24,352 nucleotides of DNA from an uncultured Pedobacter sp. (GTDB lineage Bacteria > Bacteroidota > Bacteroidia > Sphingobacteriales > Sphingobacteriaceae): contig CAMLDJ010000056.1 in the NCBI GenBank assembly GCA_946478755.1, forward strand, positions 1 to 24,352. Reading direction: 5' to 3'. Shown here piece after piece: positions 7,557 through 15,290 of this stretch. Numbering within the stretch: the stretch's first letter is position 1; each line of letters starts with the position of its first letter. The translations under genes were made by a program, and so were the position numbers. The notes beneath the pieces are model-generated. The model had not been told where the DNA came from, searched no databases, and worked only from the letters and a program-made list of their open reading frames with translations.

Positions 7557-7650
7557 CAAAGTTGGAGGGCGAACATGAAATGAACATGAAATCCCAGGGT
7601 TATTTGCACCTAAAATTTCATCTTAATTTCATGTTCGGCAATGACATTTG
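7557..7650. promoter_or_regulatory. Symmetric divergent control region: two oppositely oriented pairs of 11-bp repeats between -33-like boxes
   Basis: Plus-strand order: CAAA (7557-7560, TTTG on minus); 10 bp; GAACATGAAAT twice in tandem (7571-7581, 7582-7592); 22 bp; ATTTCATCTTA (7615-7625) and ATTTCATGTTC (7626-7636); 10 bp; TTTG (7647-7650). The right pair is the reverse complement of the left with 3 mismatches in 22. OmpR/PhoB-type regulators usually bind two direct half-sites 10-11 bp apart just upstream of -35, which is the geometry here for both directions. TACAGTTC (7672-7679) lies 21 bp after the right TTTG as a poor -7. The minus side has only the weak TATACTTA. Weak -7 boxes fit activator-dependent promoters. 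That the regulator is the one at 8911 is inference. Confidence 0.7.
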
Positions 7651-7725
7651 CTATGATATATGGGCACATACTACAGTTCAAGCTTACACTGCAGCTTTAT
7701 ATATCAAACTTCTTATATTTACACC

Positions 7726-8046
7726 ATGGACAGACCATTTATTTTCAAGGTTTTGTTAATCTCCGTCTTTATTTCCCTATCGCCGGTGTTTGTTTGGGCA
7801 AGCCCATCATTAACAACCGTTCCGCATTCCTCAAAAGACAGGTCAACCGGCACCGACAAACAACAGCTACGGGACAAAAAAAAGGATAAAGGCAATGAAA
7901 AACCGGATCTTAAACAGCAGCCAGACAAACCTGAAATCAGGGAGGTACCGAAAGCCCGCAAGCAGTCGAGGCCTCCTGTAGTGGTTAAACCGAAGATTAA
8001 AGCGAAGCCAGTAAAAGTGATTCGTCCTAAGATTAAACGACCGTAG
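7726..8046 (+). CDS. Small exported Lys/Pro-rich protein
   Basis: 106 aa from the ATG at 7726; an upstream in-frame ATG at 7660 would put the promoter region inside the gene and spoil the signal peptide. Residues 1-26 form the signal peptide MDRPFIFKVLLISVFISL ... WASP. The mature part is hydrophilic and intrinsically disordered, packed with Lys, Arg, Pro, Gln and Asp (KKKDKGNEKPDLKQQPDKPE), and ends in repeated PKIKxKPVK / RPKIKRP units. No family is recognised. A polycationic periplasmic protein could bind peptidoglycan, LPS or the beta-barrel partner. It is the first gene of the operon, 9 bp before the barrel gene. Confidence 0.7.
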   Translation: MDRPFIFKVLLISVFISLSPVFVWASPSLTTVPHSSKDRSTGTDKQQLRDKKKDKGNEKPDLKQQPDKPEIREVPKARKQSRPPVVVKPKIKAKPVKVIRPKIKRP

Positions 8047-8055
8047 TGTACACCT

Positions 8056-8898
8056 ATGAGATTCACACCCCTTCTATTAGTCATCTGCATGGTTTTCACT
8101 AAAGCACAGGCTCAACAGGACACCACTAAAAAAACTACCCTGACATTTGCCGCCCTCTACAGCAGTAATGTAAGTTATTACGGGCAGGCAACGGATGAAA
8201 AACTTCCTTATGTACTGGCAAATGCAACGATCAGGTTCCCTTTTGGCCTTTATCTTTCTGCCGGTTCTTACAAACTTTTAAATTATGGATCCGGCCTCTC
8301 TGAAACAGATCTCGGTGCAGGTTTTGATTACGACTTCAGTGATCGGCTTAACGCCGGAATAGCTTACACCCGCTCGTTCTTCCCCGAAAATTCACCTTTA
8401 TTACAAGCGTCCAATGAAAATGATGTCAACGTCACGGCAAACTACAGCTGGCCCTGGTTGAAAAGTTCCTTTAGCGCTGATTACGCCTTTGGACAACAGA
8501 ATGATGTTTTTTTAAGTCTCAGTCATTCCAAAGAAATTGGCGTAGGCAGCTTATTTAATGAAAAGAACCTACTTTATATAGAACCTGCATTTGAACTGAT
8601 AGCTGGCAGCAGGCATTTCTATGAAACCTATACCATAGAAAAAGAGAAACGTGATAAGGCAAATGGAAAAGGGAAAAGCCCGGTTTCTCCGGGAAATCCG
8701 AAACCCACAATAACGAATACCGTTGCTGCCCATAATTTTAATCTGCTATCTTACAATTTTAAGTTGCCGCTTAGCCTTAGCCGGGCAAATTATATTGCAG
8801 AAATCAGTTATCAGTTGTCTGTTCCCGGATCTCAGACTGCTCCTGAGCTAAAAAATCAGCAATCTTTTTTTGGTCTGGCATTTTACTACCAGTTCTAA
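8056..8898 (+). CDS. Outer-membrane beta-barrel-like protein of unknown function
   Basis: 280 aa. The signal peptide ends at about residue 19 (MRFTPLLLVICMVFTKAQAQ). The rest alternates amphipathic strands (LTFAALYSSNVSYYG, FPFGLYLSAGSYKL, LGAGFDYDFSDRLNAGIAYT) with turns rich in Asn and Asp. It ends in a terminal aromatic strand, SFFGLAFYYQF, whose final Phe is the usual signal for outer-membrane barrel insertion. One long polar, Lys-rich segment at about 196-225 (EKEKRDKANGKGKS, then PGNPKP) looks like a loop and resembles the composition of the preceding protein. No specific family is recognised, and a role as transporter or sensor partner is open. It sits 9 bp after the Lys/Pro-rich gene and 12 bp before the response regulator. 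Confidence 0.75.
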   Translation: MRFTPLLLVICMVFTKAQAQQDTTKKTTLTFAALYSSNVSYYGQATDEKLPYVLANATIRFPFGLYLSAGSYKLLNYGSGLSETDLGAGFDYDFSDRLNAGIAYTRSFFPENSPLLQASNENDVNVTANYSWPWLKSSFSADYAFGQQNDVFLSLSHSKEIGVGSLFNEKNLLYIEPAFELIAGSRHFYETYTIEKEKRDKANGKGKSPVSPGNPKPTITNTVAAHNFNLLSYNFKLPLSLSRANYIAEISYQLSVPGSQTAPELKNQQSFFGLAFYYQF

Positions 8899-8910
8899 TT
8901 CCCCAATATT

Positions 8911-9585
8911 ATGAAGGTATTAATCGTTGAAGATGAAAAAACACTGGCCTATGAAATGGAAGCTTTTCTCAAAAAAGGCTTTTACCTCTGCGACATTGCA
9001 CATAGCTTCAGGGCCGGACTTGAACAGCTGGAATTGAATCAATATGATTTTATATTAATAGACCTGAGTCTGCCTGATGGTGATGGTCTTGAAATTCTTA
9101 AAAGGGCCAAAAAGAATAATCCCGATGCTGCGTATATTATCATTACAGCAAGGACGAATCTGAAAGATCGGGTGAGCGGTTTGGATCTGGGTGCCGATGA
9201 TTACCTCCCAAAGCCATTTTATCTACTAGAGTTGCAGTCGAGAATGCAGGCCATTGCCCGCCGGAAGTTCAGCATTACAGACGCATTATTGCCGATCGGG
9301 GAATTCAATATCGACCTGCAAAGACGACTGGTCATATATGAGCAGCAGGAAATTGAACTTTCACGTAAGGAGTTTGACCTGCTCAGTTACCTGTTGCTTC
9401 ATAAAAACCGGGTACTGACACGCGTTCAGCTGAGTGAGCACATCTGGGGCACCTTTGTTAAAGACGATTACGATTCGAATTATATCGATGCCCATATCAA
9501 GAACATCCGGAAGAAATTAAATGTCTGGGCGGATACTGAATGGCTGGAAACCGTGCGTGGTGTAGGGTACAGAATTAAGAAATAA
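8911..9585 (+). CDS. OmpR/PhoB family response regulator
   Basis: 224 aa. The receiver domain (1-120) has the acidic pair Glu7-Asp8, phospho-acceptor Asp51 in LIDLSLPDGDG, Thr79 and Lys101 in DYLPKPF, so it should be phosphorylatable. Residues of about 125-224 form the winged-helix DNA-binding domain (ELSRKEFDLLSYLLLHKNRV, then the recognition region and TVRGVGYRIKK at the end). It is transcribed 12 bp after the barrel gene and 5 bp before its cognate kinase. The 11-bp tandem repeats upstream of the operon are its most likely target, by analogy with PhoB/OmpR half-site spacing; this is inference. Confidence 0.95.
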   Translation: MKVLIVEDEKTLAYEMEAFLKKGFYLCDIAHSFRAGLEQLELNQYDFILIDLSLPDGDGLEILKRAKKNNPDAAYIIITARTNLKDRVSGLDLGADDYLPKPFYLLELQSRMQAIARRKFSITDALLPIGEFNIDLQRRLVIYEQQEIELSRKEFDLLSYLLLHKNRVLTRVQLSEHIWGTFVKDDYDSNYIDAHIKNIRKKLNVWADTEWLETVRGVGYRIKK

Positions 9586-9590
9586 GCAGG

Positions 9591-10922
9591 ATGAAATTAT
9601 CTACTAAACTTACACTTTTCATTACCGGATCCAAGCTGGTCATTGTCCTGCTGTTTGTACTGGCACTGCCATTCCTGGTCAAACAGATCGCTTCGGAATA
9701 CACGAACTATACTTTAAAGCAGCAGCAGAAAAAAGTACTCCAGATTATAAAAAAGAATGGGACTGACTATTATTTTCAGGGTGATGACAGTTACGGCAGT
9801 TATACCATGCTTAAAGAAGAGTTCATCGCACTGTTGCCTGTAGAAGCCGGCCTGAGAATGGATACCATCAAAGATTCTCAGCGCCTGATAGAAAGTGATA
9901 CCCTGAACTACAGGGTACTGAGCTATACTTTCCAAAACAAAAACAAAAACTACCTGCTGGAGATCGGTAAAACCACCGCAAGCATCAACCAGTATAACAA
10001 GCCCCTGCAGCGATTTGCCTTATACGTGCTGATCACCTTGATTGCATTGACCATTCTGATCGACCTTACTTTTATCCGGGTGTTGATCCGTCCACTTGCA
10101 AAAATTATCAATATCCGGTTAATAAACAGAAGATTCCCATTTAAAGACGGGCAAAAGCTGGTCCAAACCAGTACAACCGACTTCAAATATCTGGACGAAT
10201 CCCTGATCCTTTTGATGAACCAGATCAATGAAGCCTTTCATAAAGAAAGGGAATTTACTTCCAATGCATCGCATGAACTGATGACCCCCATTAGTATCCT
10301 TCAAAATAAAATGGAAAACCTACTTGCGGAAGAGAGTCTTGATGAACCGACTTCTGTGGCCATTGTGGAAATGATGAAAACAGTAGACCGGTTAAAAAAC
10401 ATCACCAGCTCCCTTCTGTTAATATCAAGGATTGAAAATGATCAATACATCAGAAGGGAACAGGTCAACCTACTTCTGCTCTTCCATGAGATTATAGAAG
10501 AGATAAGCCACAGACTGGAAGAGAAACAAATAAAGATCTCACTGGATATCTCGCCCGATGCGATTCTCCATGGTGTAAATAAAGACCTGCTATTCCAGTT
10601 GTTTTTTAATCTGATACATAATGCCATAAAATTCAACCGTAATGAAGGGGAGATTTTTATAAAAGATGGCTATTCAAACGATGGTACTTATGAGATCTCG
10701 ATCACTGATACCGGCATCGGAATCCCGAAAGCAGACCTTCCATTTATTTTTGATCGTTTCATGAAAACAAACCTGGAAGGAAATGCGGGTTATGGACTGG
10801 GCCTGGCCATCGTAAAAAGCATTGCACAGTATCACCAGATACAAATTGAGGTCAAATCTGATGTGAATGAAACCACTGTATTCCGCATCCTATTTCCACG
10901 GAGCCAAAAAATTCAGGTATAG
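9591..10922 (+). CDS. Membrane sensor histidine kinase, cognate to the 8911 regulator
   Basis: 443 aa. TM1 covers about 7-30 and TM2 about 141-163, enclosing a periplasmic sensor region of about 110 residues with Lys/Gln-rich helices and no recognised domain. The HisKA dimerisation helix has REFTSNASHELMTPISIL with phospho-acceptor His228. The HATPase domain carries the N box (FFNLIHNAIKFN), G1 (DTGIGIP), F box (FDRFMK) and G2 (GYGLGLAI). A short HAMP-like linker of about 50 residues follows TM2. The start lies 5 bp after the regulator stop, so translation is probably coupled. The signal is unknown, but co-transcription with a barrel and an exported basic protein points to envelope state. Confidence 0.94.
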   Translation: MKLSTKLTLFITGSKLVIVLLFVLALPFLVKQIASEYTNYTLKQQQKKVLQIIKKNGTDYYFQGDDSYGSYTMLKEEFIALLPVEAGLRMDTIKDSQRLIESDTLNYRVLSYTFQNKNKNYLLEIGKTTASINQYNKPLQRFALYVLITLIALTILIDLTFIRVLIRPLAKIINIRLINRRFPFKDGQKLVQTSTTDFKYLDESLILLMNQINEAFHKEREFTSNASHELMTPISILQNKMENLLAEESLDEPTSVAIVEMMKTVDRLKNITSSLLLISRIENDQYIRREQVNLLLLFHEIIEEISHRLEEKQIKISLDISPDAILHGVNKDLLFQLFFNLIHNAIKFNRNEGEIFIKDGYSNDGTYEISITDTGIGIPKADLPFIFDRFMKTNLEGNAGYGLGLAIVKSIAQYHQIQIEVKSDVNETTVFRILFPRSQKIQV

Positions 10923-10973
10923 AAGAACCATTTCTAAACTCCGGCTGTTTAATAAGAATCTATTAAAACTATT

Positions 10974-11273
10974 ATGGAGACGAACAGAAATTACCAGCAG
11001 CAAAAAATTAACGGAAGGGACCAAACCGTTATTCTGGATCCTGCACTGACTGCCGAGACTGACGAATGGAATGCTTCCTTTCCAACATCTGGGCCACCGG
11101 TTGATCCGGAGGACGAGGACGATGAGGAACAAAGTTTCGAAGAGGACACAGATGATGAATTCCCTACCAGGGAGGATCTGGGGATCGATGACGATGATCC
11201 TGGCTTAAACCATGATGAAAATGATGATCTCAGCCTAAATATTGATGAAGGAGATGATGACGAATTGTATTGA
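10974..11273 (+). CDS. Small, extremely acidic protein of unknown function
   Basis: 99 aa with no signal peptide, so probably cytoplasmic. Residues 1-45 are mixed polar. The rest is dominated by Asp and Glu (PEDEDDEEQSFEEDTDDEF, then GIDDDDPGLNHDEND and a DDDELY end). It is intrinsically disordered and strongly anionic. Similar Asp-rich small proteins occur in stress-related loci of this family, but no function is established. It could mimic DNA, chelate divalent ions or act as a chaperone; this is inference. It lies 51 bp after the sensor kinase on the same strand and may be read through from that operon. It converges with the 11296 gene with only 22 bp between stops and no clear terminator. 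Confidence 0.65.
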   Translation: METNRNYQQQKINGRDQTVILDPALTAETDEWNASFPTSGPPVDPEDEDDEEQSFEEDTDDEFPTREDLGIDDDDPGLNHDENDDLSLNIDEGDDDELY

Positions 11274-11295
11274 TGCGGCGGGATCGGACTGGTCA

Positions 11296-11553
11296 TTACA
11301 AGGGCTTATTGTTCAGGTAATCGTCTATTAACACGCCGATCTGGTCCAGCAGTTCATTAACCACAAGCCCTTCCCCGCACCAGATTATTCCTAGTTTCCC
11401 CTGATCCGGCCATACCGTACCTATTGACGTATGCTGATCAAATATTTCGTATTTAGGCTCTTCCCGGTCGGGAATAACCAGCAAATTCTCTGGCTGCCCT
11501 TCAATCATCACCTGGATCTCGAATGGCTCCCAAGGTTCTTCAATTTTTCCCAT
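11296..11553 (-). CDS. Conserved small hypothetical protein
   Basis: 85 aa, soluble. It looks like a small beta-rich domain: EIQVMIEGQPENLLVIPDRE, KYEIFDQHTSIGTVWPD, GIIWCGEGLVVNELLDQIG and an acidic helix at the end. No family is assigned. It is the last gene of the long minus-strand block, 14 bp after the DUF2383-like gene, so it is probably co-transcribed with it. Confidence 0.65.
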   Translation of the reverse strand: MGKIEEPWEPFEIQVMIEGQPENLLVIPDREEPKYEIFDQHTSIGTVWPDQGKLGIIWCGEGLVVNELLDQIGVLIDDYLNNKPL

Positions 11554-11567
11554 TTCATTTATGCTCT

Positions 11568-12023
11568 TTATTTTGGCAACCGCTGATGATAAGTTTCTAT
11601 TTCTCTCAGGGCCTCAAGAATACCCGTCCTTTGTCTTTGTAACAGCACAATGTGATCAGCGTGAATCGGGTAGTTCTCCAGCACCTTGTCATATTTTTCA
11701 ATTGCCACCTTTTCTCCCGTTTCAATTGCCGATAAAATTGCAGCGTCGTCTTTGCTGCTCAACGCGTGTTTAATGTCAATCCAGGTGCGATGAAGCGCCC
11801 CCAGCACACCGCCTTCTTCATTTTCCGATTCCCCGCCATGCTGTATAATATGATCTTTAAGCTCCTGTGCAAAACCGGTACGCTGGGTAGAATATCTGGA
11901 AAATACTGCCTGTAGCTCTATGCTGTTAGTGGCTTCAGTCGCAGACTGGTAACCTTCTTTACCGTCATTCACAATATTCACCAACCCTTTCAGGTCTTTA
12001 AGCATCTCTTGATCGTGTTCCAT
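11568..12023 (-). CDS. PA2169/DUF2383-type four-helix-bundle protein
   Basis: 151 aa, soluble and mostly helical. The N-terminal helix LKDLKGLVNIVNDGKEGYQSA, the central FAQELKDHIIQHGG and GALHRTWIDIKHALSS, and the C-terminal HADHIVLLQRQ match the ferritin-like DUF2383 / PA2169 family, whose members often sit in general-stress loci. No activity is established for the family. It lies 73 bp after the Nudix gene. The gap holds a 15-bp inverted repeat, GGAAAA-TAG-TTTTCC (12059-12073), which could mark a separate promoter or processing site. Confidence 0.85.
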   Translation of the reverse strand: MEHDQEMLKDLKGLVNIVNDGKEGYQSATEATNSIELQAVFSRYSTQRTGFAQELKDHIIQHGGESENEEGGVLGALHRTWIDIKHALSSKDDAAILSAIETGEKVAIEKYDKVLENYPIHADHIVLLQRQRTGILEALREIETYHQRLPK

Positions 12024-12058
12024 AGCTTACAGATTTGTATCTAATAAACCAAAGAGCA

Positions 12059-12073
12059 GGAAAATAGTTTTCC
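12059..12073. promoter_or_regulatory. Inverted repeat upstream of the DUF2383-type gene
   Basis: GGAAAA-TAG-TTTTCC, perfect 6-bp arms with a 3-bp centre, 35 bp upstream of the start codon at 12023. It may be an operator; there is no further evidence. Confidence 0.3.
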
Positions 12074-12096
12074 AAATCTTAAAAGTGCCTACCCGC

Positions 12097-12567
12097 TTAT
12101 GCTTCTTTTTCGAGTATTTCCACAAGCTCCCTGAGCAGGGCCGACTGACGGTCGTTGATATATTTTCCAGCATCAGCCAAGGTAAACCACCTGGCCTGAT
12201 CTACTTCCGGAAACGTCTTTATCCTTCCCGATTTCGGTGGCCATTCGAGCTCAAAGGTGTTGCAGGTAATGGCCATGGCATCGAGATTGCCGCTTACCGC
12301 CCAGCAGTGTACTGTTTTACCACCTTTTTGAACAACCGGCTGCAAGGCAATAAACTTCCCTTCAGGCCTGTACCCTGTTTCTTCTTCAAACTCTCTGAGC
12401 GCAACTTCGAGAAGCGCTTCACCAGGCATCGGCTCCCCTTTAGGAACCGTCCACCAGCCCAGATCCTTGTTCTGAAAAAAGGGTCCTCCCGGATGTACCA
12501 GAAAAACTTCAAAACCCTTCTCCGTGCCTCTGTACAACAAGATCCCTGCACTTTGCTTCCCCATCAT
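12097..12567 (-). CDS. Nudix hydrolase, translationally coupled to LigD
   Basis: 156 aa. A perfect Nudix box, Gx5Ex7REUxEExGU, covers residues 44-66: Gly44, Glu50, then REFEEETGY at 58-66. Strands on either side (SAGILLYRG, WWTVPKGEPMPG) complete the fold. The family hydrolyses nucleoside diphosphates linked to another moiety, such as oxidised dNTPs, Ap4A-type compounds or NADH. WWTVPKG and the C-terminal EVDQARWFTLADA resemble the diadenosine polyphosphate and house-cleaning subgroup, but the substrate is not certain. Its start overlaps the ligD stop by 4 bp, which points to coupled translation and a shared role in DNA maintenance under stress. Confidence 0.92.
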   Translation of the reverse strand: MMGKQSAGILLYRGTEKGFEVFLVHPGGPFFQNKDLGWWTVPKGEPMPGEALLEVALREFEEETGYRPEGKFIALQPVVQKGGKTVHCWAVSGNLDAMAITCNTFELEWPPKSGRIKTFPEVDQARWFTLADAGKYINDRQSALLRELVEILEKEA

Positions 12568-15263
12568 TTTTTCAGCTGTTTATCCCCTATTGCCTTTGCC
12601 ATATCAATGCCCTTTCCCAATACAGGTTTAAAGATATCCTCCAGTTCATTGGCACGTGCCACTGCGTTAAAGATCGTAAAATCCTTCATCCGCAAACCTG
12701 TTTTAACCTCCTCCCAGTGCAAAGGCATCGAAACAGTCGCGCCAGCCTTAGGGCGTAAAGAATAAGGCGCCGCAATGGTGGCATGTGGCCGGTTCTGTAA
12801 AAAATCCAGATACATTTTACCTTTCCGGTTACTGACTATGCGTTCCAGGCTTGTAAATTCCGGCAGTTCGCGGTGAACCAAAGTAACAATGATTCTGGCA
12901 AACTCCTTGCTCTGTTCATAAGTATATTTATTTCCGAGTGGAATATAAATATGCAGCCCTGTAGAACCGCTCGTCTTGCAATAGCAGGGAACGCCCATAT
13001 CATCAAGCACCGTTTTCGTTACCTGGGCCGCCAGGATCACCTGATCAAAGGAGTTTTGATCAGGATCAAGATCAATGATGCACCAGGTTGGGTGGTCAGG
13101 TTTTTCTATGGTGCTATTCCATGGATGGATCTCAATGCAGGCAAGACTTGCCATATACAGCAGGGTTGCCTCATCGTCCCCTACCAGAAAATGCTTGTCA
13201 GAATCATCACCCTCACTGTGATAAAGGTACGTTTTAATCCATTCAGGTGCCTTTCCGGTTACATCCTTTTGATAAAAACTCTTTCCTGTAATCCCGTTGG
13301 GATGCCTGTTCATAGACTGCGGGCGGTCTTTCAGATAGGGTAATATGAAGGGTGCGATCTGGTAATAATAATTGATCATGTCGCGCTTGGTTATCTTTTC
13401 CAGCGGCCAGAAGACCTTACTTAAATTCGTAAACTTCAAAGTCCGCCCATTTATTTTCTTCACCTGCGTTTCTTCTTTAGGGTTCAGTAAAGTCTTACGC
13501 ATCGCTTTACCCCTGGGTGCAATCAGCGCTTCATCTGCATGTTTAAGGTCCTCTTTTTTTTGTTCGCTAATGACCTCATCCGTATCGGCTTCTATTTCTA
13601 AAACTACCTCTTTTGGTTTTTTATCTTCCCGCATCCCTTCAAAGGAAGGATGCCTCATCACTCCATCAGTGGTCATTTCGGCAAAGCTCACCTCACAGAT
13701 CAGCTCCGGCTTTAGCCAGGTGGCTTTTGCTTTCGGAGGATTTGGCCTGAACCGGCTCGGCTTATTGATATCAGGCTCCTCCGCAAAAGCAGGTTTATTA
13801 ATGATCAGCGGTTGAAACTGCTCCAGCATTTCCTTTTGTTTTTGTATATTAAAGCCTGTGCCGATCTTACCGGTATACACAAACTTCCCCTGATCAAATA
13901 CGCCTACCAATAAGGCACTAAAGGGTTTGTCGCTATCTTTATTATTGGTATAGCCACCAATAACCACCTCCTGCCGCTTATTGGCTTTAATCTTTAACCA
14001 TTCACGCGTACGGTTGCCGGTGTGGTATTCACTTTCGCTTCGCTTGGCTATAATGCCCTCCAGCCCCATGCGTTTTGCAGCATCCAGAAACCCGATGCCG
14101 GAAGTTTCAAAATCCCTGCTCAAAAGAATTGCTGATTTTTCGGGCACCAGGCCAGTCAGGATGGACTTCCGTTCTTTTAATGACAGTCCCGTCAAATTGA
14201 AGCCATCATACCACAATATATCAAAAACGTAATACAACAGTTCACCATCAGCTTCACTGCGCCAGTTCTGCAAAGCGCCGAAGTTGGCCATACCTTTCTC
14301 ATTCACCACGACCACTTCACCATCGACCACTGCATTGATGCCCCAGGCTTTCAGTTCTTCATAAATGGGATAAAATTTCTCATTAAATGACTTATCATTC
14401 CTGGATTTGAGTTCTACTTTGCCCTTATTCATAAAGGCCACTGCGCGGTAACCATCCCATTTGATTTCATACATCCAGCCCTCCTCATCAAAAGCCTCAT
14501 CTACCAGCGTTGCCAGCATGGGCTGAACTTTGTCAAAAAAGGCTTGTTTGACTGACTTTTTAAGCAGGGCCTTCAGATTGCTGCCGGCCGCTTTAACCGA
14601 TTTGCTTTTTGGTTCAACGGCATTACTGACCTTGTCCACTTCTACAGGCTCATGCGGCTGGGTGTTGCGTCCATAGATCCGGTCCGGTTTTTTTTTCATT
14701 TGCTGAATCGTCTTTCTGCTGAGCACTGATTTGTCTTTTAACAGTATATCCTCCTTTTTGGCATACTTATCTTCCAGTTTCATGAGCAGCCAGCTATTCT
14801 CCCCCCTTCCGTAAGCTTTCACGAGTGCAAATTCGCCCTTAAGTTTTTTACCATTTAGTATTATTTTAATCTTGCCGCTATGAAGCTGGCTCAGCAGCTG
14901 TTTCTCCTGTTTTTTTATCCCCCCCTCAACAGGTTCAGCAGTGGTATAGGTACCTTCATCCCATACAATCACTGTCCCACCACCATACTGTCCCTTAGGA
15001 ATACCCCCTTCAAAATTACGATAGTCGTAAGGGTGATCTTCCACCATCATGGCCAGACGCTTCACATCCGGATCAGTAGAAGGCCCCTTTGGTACCGCCC
15101 AGCTTTTCAGCACGCCATCCATTTCGAGCCGAAAATCGTAATGTAAATGCGAAGCGTCGTGTTTCTGTATCACAAAACGCAGCTCTTTCCCGGATGCTTC
15201 ACCACCGTCAGGCTCAGGTGTCTCCTTAAACGACCTTTTCTTTTTATATTCGGTAAGACTCAT
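12564..15263 (-). CDS. ligD: Multifunctional non-homologous end-joining DNA ligase D (PE-LIG-POL)
   Basis: 899 aa, full length, with domains ordered phosphoesterase, ligase, polymerase as in Pseudomonas LigD. The 3'-phosphoesterase (about 1-165) has QKHDASHLHYDFRLEMDG with His35, His41, Asp43 and Arg45, and later His77. The ATP-dependent ligase (about 240-550) has the nucleotidyl lysine Lys268 in EIKWDGYR, and motifs DGEVVV and LEGIIAKR. The polymerase/primase domain (about 600-895) has the metal-binding DLDPD at 731-735 and KTSGSTGLHIYIP. A charged linker (about 550-600) separates ligase from polymerase. The enzyme trims, fills and seals double-strand breaks, normally recruited by Ku. No ku gene lies in this window. 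It is followed directly by the Nudix gene. Confidence 0.97.
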   Translation of the reverse strand: MSLTEYKKKRSFKETPEPDGGEASGKELRFVIQKHDASHLHYDFRLEMDGVLKSWAVPKGPSTDPDVKRLAMMVEDHPYDYRNFEGGIPKGQYGGGTVIVWDEGTYTTAEPVEGGIKKQEKQLLSQLHSGKIKIILNGKKLKGEFALVKAYGRGENSWLLMKLEDKYAKKEDILLKDKSVLSRKTIQQMKKKPDRIYGRNTQPHEPVEVDKVSNAVEPKSKSVKAAGSNLKALLKKSVKQAFFDKVQPMLATLVDEAFDEEGWMYEIKWDGYRAVAFMNKGKVELKSRNDKSFNEKFYPIYEELKAWGINAVVDGEVVVVNEKGMANFGALQNWRSEADGELLYYVFDILWYDGFNLTGLSLKERKSILTGLVPEKSAILLSRDFETSGIGFLDAAKRMGLEGIIAKRSESEYHTGNRTREWLKIKANKRQEVVIGGYTNNKDSDKPFSALLVGVFDQGKFVYTGKIGTGFNIQKQKEMLEQFQPLIINKPAFAEEPDINKPSRFRPNPPKAKATWLKPELICEVSFAEMTTDGVMRHPSFEGMREDKKPKEVVLEIEADTDEVISEQKKEDLKHADEALIAPRGKAMRKTLLNPKEETQVKKINGRTLKFTNLSKVFWPLEKITKRDMINYYYQIAPFILPYLKDRPQSMNRHPNGITGKSFYQKDVTGKAPEWIKTYLYHSEGDDSDKHFLVGDDEATLLYMASLACIEIHPWNSTIEKPDHPTWCIIDLDPDQNSFDQVILAAQVTKTVLDDMGVPCYCKTSGSTGLHIYIPLGNKYTYEQSKEFARIIVTLVHRELPEFTSLERIVSNRKGKMYLDFLQNRPHATIAAPYSLRPKAGATVSMPLHWEEVKTGLRMKDFTIFNAVARANELEDIFKPVLGKGIDMAKAIGDKQLKK

Positions 15264-15290
15264 TGCAGGCAGATAAAACTAATCATGAAC

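Noticed and set aside
7523..7609. 29-codon upstream extension of the DUF4382 gene
   Set aside because: It would translate through the 11-bp repeats and the -33-like box and would hide the lipoprotein signal peptide that begins at 7522.
7571..7636. Repeats read as a transcription terminator or CRISPR-like array
   Set aside because: There is no U-tract, the loop is 22 nt with no gene end nearby, and there are only four 11-bp units without unique spacers. Position and spacing fit regulator half-sites better.
7660..7725. Upstream start for the Lys/Pro-rich protein
   Set aside because: It would include the likely promoter and would put 22 polar and aromatic residues before a clear signal peptide.
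10991..11296. Ser-rich minus-strand frame opposite the acidic protein
   Set aside because: The Ser runs are the antisense reading of Asp/Glu codons, and the plus-strand frame is better placed after the kinase operon.
12085..12765. 226-codon plus-strand frame opposite the Nudix and ligD genes
   Set aside because: It is antisense to two genes with complete catalytic motifs and has shadow-type composition (Arg, Phe, Pro, Ser).
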